From Trichomonas vaginalis G3 (lineage: Eukaryota; Parabasalia; Trichomonadida; Trichomonadidae), in assembly GCF_026262505.1 (NCBI RefSeq), contig NC_067208.1, positions 14,827,962-14,891,961 on the forward strand: a stretch of 64,000 bases of DNA. The letters are read 5' to 3'. A program made the position numbers and the translations under genes. Shown piece by piece: positions 51,818-62,137 of the stretch; within the stretch, counting starts at the first letter, position 1, and every line of letters begins with the position of its first letter. The notes under the pieces were generated by a model. That model did not search any database, was not told the origin of the DNA, and saw only the letters and a program-made list of their open reading frames with translations.

Positions 51818-54399
51818 TATTACAAAATAAACGACTTTCAATTCAAATGAAAGGTTTAGTGCTTGATGTCAATACTAATGCACAAAATATCAAAACTTTT
51901 CTAGAAGATGAGAAGTTTTTCGATACATTTGAGATGACACAAGCAAGAAGAATCTTATCAAATACAAGATTATCAACTGAAGATTACATTTCAATGTTAA
52001 AACAGGGATCAGATAAATATGATTCTCATGACTTATTTTATACCATTCAAAATACACACATTTCTCTGAATAATCTTGATGAAACTCTAATGATTCTTAA
52101 TTCTCTTCAAAAATATTTAAAACTAGCAATTTTAGAAGATTTAATCAATATACTAAATCCTTTTATTGAAAGAACAAGAGATACTAGGCAAAATTTAAAA
52201 GAAAAAAATACAGTATGCGGAGATGTTGATCCTATAGAAGAAGATCAAAATACATCCGCTGGATATCAAAATCATGGTGGTGATATCAGCTGCGGCGATA
52301 TTAGACTTGAAGAAGATAGTTCAGAAACAAATGCTGATCAGGCTGAGAAACCGGAAGTTCCAGTACAAACGCATAAAGAAGATCACAAAATGACGACTGT
52401 TGAAGAAGATTACATTAATAAGTGGAATAATTTGGTATCAACAAATTCCCTTGAAACTCTTTTAGCACAAGGTAAATCCGAAGCCAAAAGTTTGTTTAAA
52501 GAGCTTCTTGATACAGATTATCCTGATTTAAATAAAATCATAATTCAGAAAGTCAAATCAGAATCAAAAGTAATCAATATTCAATATGAAGTTTTCAATC
52601 AGATGTCATCAAATCTATCCATTCCAAGTTCTCTCCGCTATTCATTAATTCCAATTTTAGCTTCAAAAACAACTAATTTCAAAGCATTCTTGCAGAACCT
52701 TCACAAGCAAATAAAGGACACAAAAGCAACTCTTTCTGATGATTTTGTCAACAATTTGATCAGTGCATTTGATATCTGTAACAAATATGATGAACAAGTA
52801 ACACAAAATCATGGTTATTACGAAATTATTGTTCAAGATATCTTTGCCAATTTGATCAATAATAACAAAGAACTAGCAATTAGTGATAATCTAACTTCAT
52901 TCCTTAAGAATTACTATGCATTTCTTGATCCAAAAGCAGTTGTTTCATTCATTTGCAAGAAGAAATGCTTGCAATTACAAAATGTTGAATCATTGAAGAA
53001 TGGACTTCAAAATCTTGGCGGAACATGTTATTTGAATTCAACAATTCAACAATTGTTCAATATCAAAGAATTCAGAGACCTAATTCTCAGTGCTCAAGCT
53101 CAAAATGATAAATACATCACAGCTCTTCAAAATTTGTTTTGTGAGATGCAATACAGTTCAATTCAACATCAAATTTCAATGAAACGCTTTGTTCATGATT
53201 TTACATTCCAAGGTGATCCAATTGATCCATCCCAACAAAATGAGGCTGATGAATTCTATGTCGATGTCATCAATAATGTTTATGACATTCTCAAAGCCGA
53301 AAACAATCTATTCTTCATGAAAATTGATGGTGATTATGAAGATAAGGCAACTAAAAATGTCATTCTTTCAATAAATGATGACAAACTTTCATTCTTAATC
53401 AAAACAGATGTCAATAAGACTATTGCTCAACAAATTGATGATTATATCGCACCAGAACCAATACAACAAATGTCGAAGGGAGTTATGTATGACTGTCTTT
53501 TGAAGAGAAAGATCATCAATCTTCCAGAAGTCTTTGTCTTCAAACTTGAGAGATTTGATTCATCTTCAAAGAAAAATTACAACAAATCTTATCAAATTCA
53601 ACCAGATTTTGTATACAATGGCGTTCAATTCACTCTTTGTGGAACGGTTATCTACTATGGAACTACACAACATGGACACTATTACTCATACTGTAAACAA
53701 GGAGAAAATTGGTACCTATTTAACGATACTCAAGTAGCACAAACATCATTGAAACAAGTATTGAAGGAATCAAATGATTCTGCAAATATGCTTTTCTACA
53801 GAAGAGTTAACAACGGTCCTTCATCAATGACATCGTTGTTGAAACATGATAAAAAGTTCATGTATATAATCAATAACTTTACCAAATCATCAGAAGATCC
53901 GGATATCCTTGTTTGCAGATATGCTACTCACATCGAACTTGGTAGAAATAAAGAGGCCACAGAAACAAAAGCAAAACTTAAGAAGCCAATTTCATTCCTT
54001 AAGATAGATGATTTCTTCAAAGCATATCTTTTGCATCCAAATCTAAATGTCAGGAATGAAATGCTCAAACTGTTCCAAGAGAACTTTGATCCTTCAAACG
54101 ATGATTGGTACTTTGATTACATTTCCGACGTCATTTTATCTAACAAATGCTACCTTTATGAAAGAAAGCAGTTTTGGGATTGTTGTTTCAGAGTTTTCGA
54201 ACCTGTTAAAACAATTTCAATTGTGGCATTTCAGAATCTTGCTTCATTTTTCGTAAATGGATGCTTTTCTGGTATCATTTCTCAAGGCGCAAATGTTCAG
54301 CATTTGATTGCTACAATTAGAAAATGTGTTGATAAACCGACTCTAAAACAGCACTTATACAAATATAGAAGTTGCTACGGAATTTTCCTAAACTACTAA

Positions 54400-54978
54400 A
54401 TATTTCCAAAGGTTTATGAATAAACAAATATTTTTATAATTATTTTATTAAACTAAGTATTTCATTAAACTTGACCATGGTTTCAATAATAAAATATATT
54501 ATGCAGGCATCAAAAGTGATTCTAGTTCATATAAGTTAAACTTGTCGTATTGTGTTCGAAATTATTTTTTTCCCCTGAAATTGCTTGAACGCCATGACTT
54601 TTGTTATATTTTGAAGCACTGTATTGATGCCCTGTTGAATCATTAATTGATATGTTAATAGTGTGGAACACATTTGTTGAATTCACCTAACTTTTAAAGA
54701 TGAGATTGAATTAATTTATAATGTAATCAATAAACCAAAATCAATTCTCTGGAAAAATCAATTGTTTAACGAAATATGTTCCAATCAATTTTCTCTTGAA
54801 CTTCTGAAAAACAGAATAGTTTATAAATTAAGTCAAACACATCAGCAATAATAATATATATTCGCATATTCAATTATAACCACTATTGATAAAAGACAAG
54901 CAATAAAATGATTACATAAATATTTTGATCTAAAAAAAATAATATCTTTAAAATACAATAAAACAAAAAAATATTATA
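54400..54978. other. Intergenic, tail-to-tail
   Basis: 3' spacer between the convergent C19 hydrolase and SNF2-like genes. AT-rich, with no frame or repeat of note. Confidence 0.45.
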
Positions 54979-57900
54979 TTAAGGCAACCAATCACTGAAA
55001 TCGATCCAACTTGAGTAGCAATCAACAATTTTCTTGTTGCTGTTGACATTGGTTGAGAAGCCCAATGTAAGTCTTTGTTGGTCAGACTTTTCCAATTCAG
55101 ACAAATCGAGAACAATCGGAGCTTGAAGGTTTCCAAATGTTTTCTTCTGAAACTTGAAATGTTGTTGAGTTTGTTGAGGCGGAACAGGAATATTTGTCAT
55201 TGGCTTTTCCAGAGCATTCTGGCTCTTATCTGTTTCTTTAGAGAACTTTCCGATTTCTGGATATTTAGACGATAAAACCAAATTTGAAGTGAAAAACCGT
55301 TTTTTGTAACCCAAAGGAATAATTTTTGAATTTTGGGAGAAAATTTTGTGTAGCAAAGGAGAATTCAAAGCGAAGAGTTCATGTCCATCAACTGTTATGT
55401 TCTTCAAACCTTTCATCTGCAACTTCTTCTTGTATTTCTCGGCAACTTCGTCAGGAGATTTCCCTTCAAATTTGATTGTGTCATTTTCTAAATTTGACAT
55501 TGTAAAAATAAAACCGTTTTCTGTCAGATTTATCGTACATTTCCAGAAGACATCACTTTCACCATTGGATTGTTTAGAGATCGTATGAACTTCGTATCCA
55601 TCTGGATAAACATAAAAATCATTGACACTTTTTTCATCAATTTTTCCTAATTTGATTAGCATCTGCATATCATTCAATCTGAGTGGCAATTTACTCTCTA
55701 TATTCTCTGGAAGTTTCTTGTCAACAATAACAGGAGTTTGCTCTAAAAGTGACTTCACTTTTGAATGGATTTTGATTTCTGATGGAGATCCAGAAAAAAG
55801 TGACATTAAAACAGGTGACAATGATGAAGAATTGAAGCCGTGAGAAGAAACAGCTTGAAGGAACTCTATGTCTTCAGCAGAATATGTTTGGATGTCACTT
55901 TTTATTGATCTCAATTTTTTGAATAATTCTAACCGTTTTGGTATTTTTTGCTGATGATATTTAACGATTCTGCCGATGATTTGAAGGCTCTTTGGGTCTT
56001 CGTTAGTTTGGCAGTACCTGATAACAGAATTGATATAATATGTCACTTTTTCATCAGAAAAATCTGACAAATCCGCAACTTCCTTAAATTCTTCGATTTT
56101 TTCAGGAAGTCCGAAACTCATCAAGCAGTTTATAACTTTGTTGTGGTCACTTACATCGAATTTCTTCATGTCACTTGCTTTTTCTTTGGAAAGTGAAGTG
56201 GAAACGTGACTTTTTGAAGAATTCTTTGAATTTTTTGAATTTTTAGAATTCTGTTTTTCCAAAATTCCTTTTTCTTTGATTGCAACTTGGAGTTTTCTTA
56301 TTGTTTGCCTGAACAACTCTCTCTTCTCATCGGGAATTGTCTTGAGACCATCTCTGCTCGAAGAGAAAATCAGTTTTTTCAGTTCATTTTCAGGGATTTC
56401 GGAGTCAAATTTCGGAATTTGAATTTCACTAAATGAATCAAAATCATCCGAACAAACTGATTCAATTGTTGGCCAATTTTCTATGTCTGTCAGAACTTCT
56501 TCAGCGTTTAGGAGAGGGAAGACTTGTCCCCATGAACTTAACGAGTTGATAAATCTCTTTTGGTCGAATTTTCCATGTTCTTTTATCAGAGAAAGAACGT
56601 GTGGAAAATCATTTTGGTTTTGCAAACTTTTGAACAAAGATTTTGCAAAAACAACCCAGAGTTTGATAAGTTCTGGTACAGGTCTGTTGTGTTTCTCGTA
56701 AACACTCCATTTTCCCCATGGAAAATTCGGAAAATACGTTAAAAAATCCAATAAATTTTCATGTGTCCAATATTGTGCTGGTGTTAATGGCCGTACTGTT
56801 TTAGGTTTCTCTTCTGGCGGTAATGGTTTCTCAGGTGGTTCTAAATAAGTGTCCGACCAATTATACTCTGAAATTTCAAATGCTGTTTGGTCAGAGTAAA
56901 AAACAGTTTTACTGTCTTTAAGAATTGATCTGTGTGGGGATCTGACGACTCCAAGGTTCTTATGAGCAAGTATAAGTGCTCTCCTGAGAACATCTAAGGC
57001 AGATTCGAAGGAACAAAGTTTGGTATTTTCTACGGATTTCGGTTTTTGAGATCTGTTGAACCAGAAATGCTCAAACATGATCTGCTCAATAGTATCTTGA
57101 GTGACAAGTCTGTATTGTTGAGTATTTGGTACTTTAGCGTTCCATAATATGATTTCGGATCCAGAATCAACGGGAGTCCAGCTCAAATCGTAGGAAATGA
57201 TGGTCTGTGACTTAGTATTTGCAACTGCATAGTTCATATTTTCTGGATTGATAAGAAGAACGCGTGAAAAATCTTCTGATTCGAATTGTTTGACTTTTTC
57301 TTCGACATCTGCTTTGCTGTCTTCTGTATTGATACAAACATATGAAACTCTGTTATCAGAGAACATTGTTTCAATGATTTTAGAGTTCTCATCTGATGCA
57401 ACTAAAATTGATTTTCTTTTATCTGTTTTTTGTGATGAAAGAAGCCTTGATAATATACTTGTCTTTCCAGACATCGAAATCAACTCAGAATGTATTGAAG
57501 AATCAACTAAACTTGGATGATCTCCGCATTCTCTAAGAAATTTAATGATTCCACATGTTTTTTCATGAGCATCGCCTTTGTTTTCTGATAGTTTACTTAC
57601 AAATTCCTTGTTATCTTGTATTATTTGTAAGTATTTCTCATTTTGAATCTGGATCATTGGACAATTCACCAAAGTTTCAGCGAATAAACCATCGGAAGCT
57701 GCTGCTTCAGGCGTGATATGGTATATTTCGGACTCTGGGAATACTGAATCCTTTTCTACAGAGAGAAATTCTTGTTCGAAATCTGATCTGTGCTCATCTT
57801 CTGTAAGAACGAGGGTTCTTGAGTGGTAATCTAAGACAGAAATATCATTTACCTCTTCTGGATCATCAAAAATAACAGATGCCCATTTAAATTTCAGTAA

Positions 57901-58545
57901 AACAGAAGGGTCAGTATGAAATTGATTGAAACTAATAAGAATAACACCAAATTGATCTTCAGGACCTTGATCAAAGAACAGTGATAAGTCATTAACATCA
58001 TGACGCTCGTTCTTGTTATTAGAACAAATGTAAATTGATTGGTTTGTCCAGTATTTTATCTGATCAATCCACTCACTGAACTGATCGACATGAGTAATAA
58101 TTAGAAATGGAGGGCAGTTGTGGTAGATTGATCGACATTTCTCAATGAAAATTGAAATTGAAGCAAATTTTACTGAGTTTGACTGATCAATAAGCATAGT
58201 ATTAAGGTTTTCGGACCATTTCTTTGTTAGAAATGTGGAAGATTCAACGGAAGTTTTAGCTGCTGTATCAATATTTTTTGTTTCGGGCATTTCATGCAAT
58301 TTCTTTGAAGGTGGATATATGAAAGAGTAAGATCTCTTAGAGTATTGTATAACGAAGTTACTCAATCCGTCCTTTTTATCTGCAACGAGTTTTTCGGCAG
58401 ATTTATTTCTCAATTTCATCGTTGAAGTCGATTTTGGAGGCATATTTTGCTTCCCAGACTTACCATCATGCGAGTACTCATCATCAGAGTAGGCCATGTT
58501 GTCGTCCTGCGTCTCTGTTCGATGGCCCCGATTCCTCGTACGCAT
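54979..58545 (-). CDS. CHD/SNF2-like protein with degenerate ATPase
   Basis: A 1188-residue protein; ATG at 58543-58545. The two RecA lobes of SNF2 remodellers can be followed. Lobe 1 (about 105-255) has FLIITHVDQFSEWIDQIKYW (motif Ia region), GVILISFNQFHTDPSVL, WASVIFDDPEEVND (DEAH position, here DDPE) and SRTLVLTEDEH (motif III). Lobe 2 (about 355-490) has SGKTSILSRLL, IISYDLSWTPVDSGSE and QYRLVTQDTIEQIMFEHFWF. Where CHD proteins have DEMGLGKT this protein reads LIDQSNSVKFA, so nucleotide binding looks lost. The C-terminal 650 residues are helical and Ser/Lys-rich, and may include SANT/SLIDE-like parts (SLSSWGQVFPLL). Probably a non-catalytic chromatin factor. Confidence 0.7.
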   Translation of the reverse strand: MRTRNRGHRTETQDDNMAYSDDEYSHDGKSGKQNMPPKSTSTMKLRNKSAEKLVADKKDGLSNFVIQYSKRSYSFIYPPSKKLHEMPETKNIDTAAKTSVESSTFLTKKWSENLNTMLIDQSNSVKFASISIFIEKCRSIYHNCPPFLIITHVDQFSEWIDQIKYWTNQSIYICSNNKNERHDVNDLSLFFDQGPEDQFGVILISFNQFHTDPSVLLKFKWASVIFDDPEEVNDISVLDYHSRTLVLTEDEHRSDFEQEFLSVEKDSVFPESEIYHITPEAAASDGLFAETLVNCPMIQIQNEKYLQIIQDNKEFVSKLSENKGDAHEKTCGIIKFLRECGDHPSLVDSSIHSELISMSGKTSILSRLLSSQKTDKRKSILVASDENSKIIETMFSDNRVSYVCINTEDSKADVEEKVKQFESEDFSRVLLINPENMNYAVANTKSQTIISYDLSWTPVDSGSEIILWNAKVPNTQQYRLVTQDTIEQIMFEHFWFNRSQKPKSVENTKLCSFESALDVLRRALILAHKNLGVVRSPHRSILKDSKTVFYSDQTAFEISEYNWSDTYLEPPEKPLPPEEKPKTVRPLTPAQYWTHENLLDFLTYFPNFPWGKWSVYEKHNRPVPELIKLWVVFAKSLFKSLQNQNDFPHVLSLIKEHGKFDQKRFINSLSSWGQVFPLLNAEEVLTDIENWPTIESVCSDDFDSFSEIQIPKFDSEIPENELKKLIFSSSRDGLKTIPDEKRELFRQTIRKLQVAIKEKGILEKQNSKNSKNSKNSSKSHVSTSLSKEKASDMKKFDVSDHNKVINCLMSFGLPEKIEEFKEVADLSDFSDEKVTYYINSVIRYCQTNEDPKSLQIIGRIVKYHQQKIPKRLELFKKLRSIKSDIQTYSAEDIEFLQAVSSHGFNSSSLSPVLMSLFSGSPSEIKIHSKVKSLLEQTPVIVDKKLPENIESKLPLRLNDMQMLIKLGKIDEKSVNDFYVYPDGYEVHTISKQSNGESDVFWKCTINLTENGFIFTMSNLENDTIKFEGKSPDEVAEKYKKKLQMKGLKNITVDGHELFALNSPLLHKIFSQNSKIIPLGYKKRFFTSNLVLSSKYPEIGKFSKETDKSQNALEKPMTNIPVPPQQTQQHFKFQKKTFGNLQAPIVLDLSELEKSDQQRLTLGFSTNVNSNKKIVDCYSSWIDFSDWLP

Positions 58546-58964
58546 TGCACCGATAATCGGTGAGGTGAATTGAATTTAAGGATTGTCATTTTTATCCTGA
58601 AAATCCGAAGGATGAGATCAGTACAATATGGGAAAGCTAAATAATAGAAATTTTTTCAGTTTGTATGCAGATTTCGTTCTGATTTCAGGTCTTATTTGAG
58701 ATTTTATTGAATTTCCTAGTAAATCATCAATCGTAAAGGAAATGTTACAAAATACACACATACATTTCCTATATTTAACGATTTCAGATATGGGAATTTT
58801 TCTTGAAAGGTATGTCCTCTTATATTAACATGAAATTATTATAGGAACTTTCATTACAGTTAATATAAAGCTCAATAGAAGAGCTAAAATTGAATAATAT
58901 TAAATAATACATGTTTACAAACAAAAATTATAATTAAATTATAATACACTCTATTATCTAAGCT
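58546..58964. other. Intergenic
   Basis: AT-rich spacer. TTCACCTCACCGATT just upstream of the minus-strand gene start may be its initiator. No gene. Confidence 0.4.
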
Positions 58965-59987
58965 CTACTGAAACTTCTTGAACCATGGATGGTTCAAAGC
59001 TTCTTCAATAGTAATTCTATCCCTGTAATCTTTCACCAAAAGTTTTGAAATTAAATCCCTCACCTCTTCAGAGCATTCAGGAATAATGAGTTCCTTTTCT
59101 TTAAGAAGATGGGAGACATTTAAAACCAAATTAGCCAATTCTGAACCGACTGTTGTTTCCAGTTCAAAAGGAAGGTAGCCAAACATTGCATAATATAATG
59201 ATAATCCGAGTGCCCATATATCGGTAGCCTTCGGAGAGTAGATATCACCGCTACATTCTTCAGGCGACAAATATGCAGGGGTTCCCTTCGTATCGAGCAA
59301 CATTTCGTCACTGGATGAAAGTTTACGAGAGCATGAAAAGTCCGCTAAGCAAAAATTGTCTACATCAATAACGAGAATATTTGCTGGCTTAATATCGCGG
59401 TGTACAATGTTGTTAGAATGAATATATTTAATAGCACTGCAGATCTGAAAAAAGCAAAGGGCAAGATTCTTTTCGTCTGGTTTTTGAGATTCAATATAAT
59501 GAATTAAATTTCCATATTTGGCGATTGGCATAACCATAATTAAAGAATCTGATGGTTCATCTTCTATAATTTCGATAATCGGCAAAACGTAAGGATTATT
59601 CATTTTACTTTGAACTTCTATTTCTTCTTTTAAGTTGTCTAAAGCAGAGTTACATCCAAGAAGGACTTGTTTCGTGAGTAACGATTTGGAATAAACTTTT
59701 GCTGCATATGTTTGATTCGTTTCGACGTTCAAAACTTGATATACTCTTGTTGTAGATCCTTTACCGATTTCATCTTGAAACATATATTCGTATATCTGAT
59801 AGTTTTCTGTTTGCTCTATAAGGAATCCAAAAGAGCATGCTGTCCTAGGAGTTCCTTGGGAGCGACCAGTTAAATTAAAGTTATCTGACAACTCATGGAA
59901 GGAATCGTTAGTAGTTTGGTCCGAGTCGGCTGGTTCCTTTGGGTCTTGCTTAATACGCGGCACGGGGGTTGATTGATGACATCCCAT
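58965..59987 (-). CDS. Ser/Thr protein kinase, CAMKK-like, putatively myristoylated and palmitoylated
   Basis: A 340-residue protein from the ATG at 59985-59987, chosen because it gives MGCHQSTP, an N-terminal dual acylation motif (Gly2 myristoyl, Cys3 palmitoyl). An upstream in-frame ATG would bury it. Kinase features: IGKGSTTRVY glycine loop, AAKVYSK lysine, HRDIKPANIL with catalytic Asp198, ADFS at Asp216 instead of DFG, KGTPAYLSPEE and DIWALGLSLYYAMFGYLPF. The last subdomain contains DRITIEEALNHPWF. It is a paralogue of the kinase at 34536, with the same altered DFG and acylated N-terminus. Likely a membrane-tethered signalling kinase of the CAMKK/SAK1 type. Confidence 0.9.
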   Translation of the reverse strand: MGCHQSTPVPRIKQDPKEPADSDQTTNDSFHELSDNFNLTGRSQGTPRTACSFGFLIEQTENYQIYEYMFQDEIGKGSTTRVYQVLNVETNQTYAAKVYSKSLLTKQVLLGCNSALDNLKEEIEVQSKMNNPYVLPIIEIIEDEPSDSLIMVMPIAKYGNLIHYIESQKPDEKNLALCFFQICSAIKYIHSNNIVHRDIKPANILVIDVDNFCLADFSCSRKLSSSDEMLLDTKGTPAYLSPEECSGDIYSPKATDIWALGLSLYYAMFGYLPFELETTVGSELANLVLNVSHLLKEKELIIPECSEEVRDLISKLLVKDYRDRITIEEALNHPWFKKFQ

Positions 59988-60430
59988 ACCTATAAGCTGA
60001 AAATCCTTCCTCGGAGAAATAACGTTAATCTCCTCAATTTTATATTTCAAAAGTATTTTTCACAGGAAAAATCATATTCCTTCAAGTAATATCAAAATTT
60101 TCAAAAGTTCCCAATTCTTCATATTATGACTCAAATCATGCATATCAAGAAATTGTAGTCAATCAAAATTCATAAAGTTTTTTTCACGCTGTCGAAATTT
60201 TCTTTGAAAATGAATTGTAGCGAACTAGATGTATTACAAGACAGCACACAGAGAAATATCATTTGTACAGCAGAAAAAAAGATTTTATGAAGTGTTGCGA
60301 TAAATATATAAAGAAATGAACAATTTCGGAAATGTTAAGATACACTTCGTTAAAGTCGAATTCAACTTAAAGAGATATTGCTCTGTAGGATACTTATCTC
60401 ATAGTGTAATAGTCTTAGACAACGTTTCAG

Positions 60431-60449
60431 AAAAGAAAAAAGAAAAAGA
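60431..60449 (-). terminator. RNA polymerase III terminator of tRNA-Pro
   Basis: Immediately 3' of the tRNA on the minus strand the sequence reads CTTTTTCTTTTTTCTTTTC: three T-runs of 4-6, typical of Pol III termination. Confidence 0.7.
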
Positions 60450-60451
60450 TG

Positions 60452-60523
60452 GGGGCAATGCGGGAATTGAACCCGCGACCTCGCGCACCCTAAGCGCGAA
60501 TCATACCACTAGACTAATTGCCC
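60452..60523 (-). tRNA. tRNA-Pro (AGG)
   Basis: A 72-nt cloverleaf: acceptor GGGCAAT pairs with ATTGCCC, D arm TAGTCTAGTGGTATGA, anticodon stem TCGCG/CGCGA with loop reading CTTAGGG (anticodon AGG), and T arm GCGGG-TTCAATT-CCCGC. Internal box A (TAGTCTAGTGG) and box B (GGTTCAATTCC) are present. CCA is not encoded. It closely resembles eukaryotic cytosolic tRNA-Pro. Confidence 0.96.
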
Positions 60524-60852
60524 TTCACATTAAAATTGCTGGATGGGTTGCTAAGTTATATTTTATTAAATTTTGAATTCTAAAGATATAGAATAATTAT
60601 TGTCATCCAATTTCATGTTTAACTACGTTTTGAAAACATGGTGATTCCATTTCCTTTAATCTTAGTTTCGTTTAAAATCTCAATTGATTAAGCATTTACC
60701 ATCCTTATAAATCATATTGATAATTGAGTTATAAATACTCTTTTCTTTTAAGAAAATTACACAGAGACATATCATTTATACAAAAAATTGATTTTCTTAT
60801 TTGTTATATTTTTTTGTAAAGTGAATTTTTAGCTTTCTCATTACTATTTTAC

Positions 60853-61442
60853 TCATTCCATACCATTCAAAATTCGAATATACCAGATATGTTTCGTATC
60901 ATAAAATTCATCTGCACATAATTTGGGAACGTGACCGATGTAGAGCGTTCCAAACCGAGGAAAAAACAATTTATCTCTGACGTATACATTCAATTTTTCC
61001 AGAATTTCAGGACTGTATGGGACCATTTTTTTGTGTATGGATTCATAATGCAGAAGTTTTCGGGCTTTGCATAAGTAACAAACTTTTCTATATCTGCCAA
61101 TTCAGATTCAGGGAAAATATCTTTGCGTTCAAATAAATACTTTTTCATTCCTTCTTTAAATACATCGTAATATCCAAAATCATTATCAACTGCAGCTCTG
61201 AATTGAAACTGCTTTGCTTTCCAAAGAGTCTCTGAAACAATGGATTTATTTATTTCATCGTAATTTAGTGATACATGTGTATATAAGAAGTACTCGTGCC
61301 TTTTCCTAATGGAGATTTTCTCTGCCATTCTTTCGTCAATTTGACATCTTAGACGAATTGAATAAGAAATTGGACTTAGCTTGCGTTCTGGATGTAACCC
61401 ATATCGATATGGGTCGATGGAATACATATTTTTGAGAAACAT
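60853..61442 (-). CDS. Hypothetical protein ~195 aa, one homopolymer frameshift
   Basis: The ATG at 61440-61442 begins MFLKNMYSIDPYRYGLHPER. The frame is open to residue ~135 (NFCIMNPYTKK). There, at a 7-T run near 61026-61032, coding text switches frame and continues (VPYSPEILEKLNVYVRDKLF, PRFGTLYIGHVPKLCADEFY) to a TGA at 60853. In the unshifted frame a stop follows within about 14 codons. The protein is rich in Tyr, Arg and Lys and has no domain I recognise. The homopolymer position makes a sequencing error likely, but a real lesion is possible. Confidence 0.6.
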
Positions 61443-62137
61443 TTCTTGTTTAGGAGATCTTACTTGAAAATCTTCTTTTTCATTCTAATACATTAAAAAT
61501 TTTTGATCAAAATTTTTCTGATGATTGTCCCCTTTCAATCAAATTGAGAAATGACAAACTAAAAAACTAGCCAAAAGTTAAAACAAGCATAAAAATAGAA
61601 TGAAGACAAATGATTTTTAACTTTTTCCTTCCAGATTATGCAAAATTAGAAGCATATTATACTATCCTTTGCAAGTGATCATCATATAATTTTCCCGATT
61701 TGGACATTTGTTTGGTGATCACCATAGAATTTACGACAATCAAAATCTGATTGAAGACTTTGTTCCTCATTTGAGGTAGATGCGCAGATGTTGTACCTCA
61801 GATGATGAACAAAGACTTAAAAGATTGTTACAAACAATCTTTGAAGATTTTCTTCTTCAATCAACTTCTGATTGAAGTCTTTGTTCCTAATCTAAGGTGC
61901 TTGTTGAGACATATTACCATAAATAAACTCTTATGCCACATATGCAAAGGATTGGTTGATTAGAATATTCAAACAGCTGGTATTTTAAATACTGAATATT
62001 TTCTGTGTCAGAAAGATGAGGGAAAAAAAATTTCCCATTAACTTAGAGTAGATTTCATTAAATAAAGAACTAACTTGCTTGCATAAAGCATTCATGATTT
62101 TTAATTTGTTTGAATTTCAATAAAAAAACAATTTTCA
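61443..62137. other. Intergenic with hairpin and dispersed copies
   Basis: It holds an imperfect hairpin at 61754-61818 (AAGACTTTGTTC-CTCATTTGAGGTA against TACCTCAGATGATGAACAAAGACTT). A further direct copy of its left arm (GATTGAAGTCTTTGTTCCTAATCTAAGGTGC) is at about 61872-61902. No gene. This may be a small foldback repeat or a gene-end hairpin. Confidence 0.5.

Larger units (their letters stand above)
48722..54399 (+). pseudogene. C19 ubiquitin carboxyl-terminal hydrolase, 5' coding region interrupted by two transposons
   Basis: The main frame (from ATG 51847, 850 residues) is a ubiquitin-specific protease. It has ~380 residues of helical N-terminal region, Cys box LQNLGGTCYLNSTIQQLF (Cys 394), a USP middle with LPEVFVFKLERFD, and His box TTQHGHYYSYCKQGENWYLFND (His 611). 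Its original start seems to lie at 48722: MQNRPQISKLNQKY is open up to a MULE-like insertion. The frame continues as QEIEIVV between the two insertions, and LQNKRLSIQ after the MITE runs in frame into MKGLVLDV. Removing each element with one target duplication keeps the frame throughout. Translation could still start at ATG 51805 (in the MITE end) or 51847. The protein would cleave ubiquitin from substrates. Confidence 0.8.

Noticed and set aside
51802-51846. MNFCLLQNKRLS as the native N-terminus of the C19 hydrolase
   Set aside because: The first residues are encoded by the end of the MITE; the frame continues upstream of both insertions to ATG 48722.
60316-60576. An 86-codon plus-strand frame
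   Set aside because: It overlaps the tRNA-Pro gene on the opposite strand and contains its reverse complement; the coding appearance is an artefact of the tRNA sequence.
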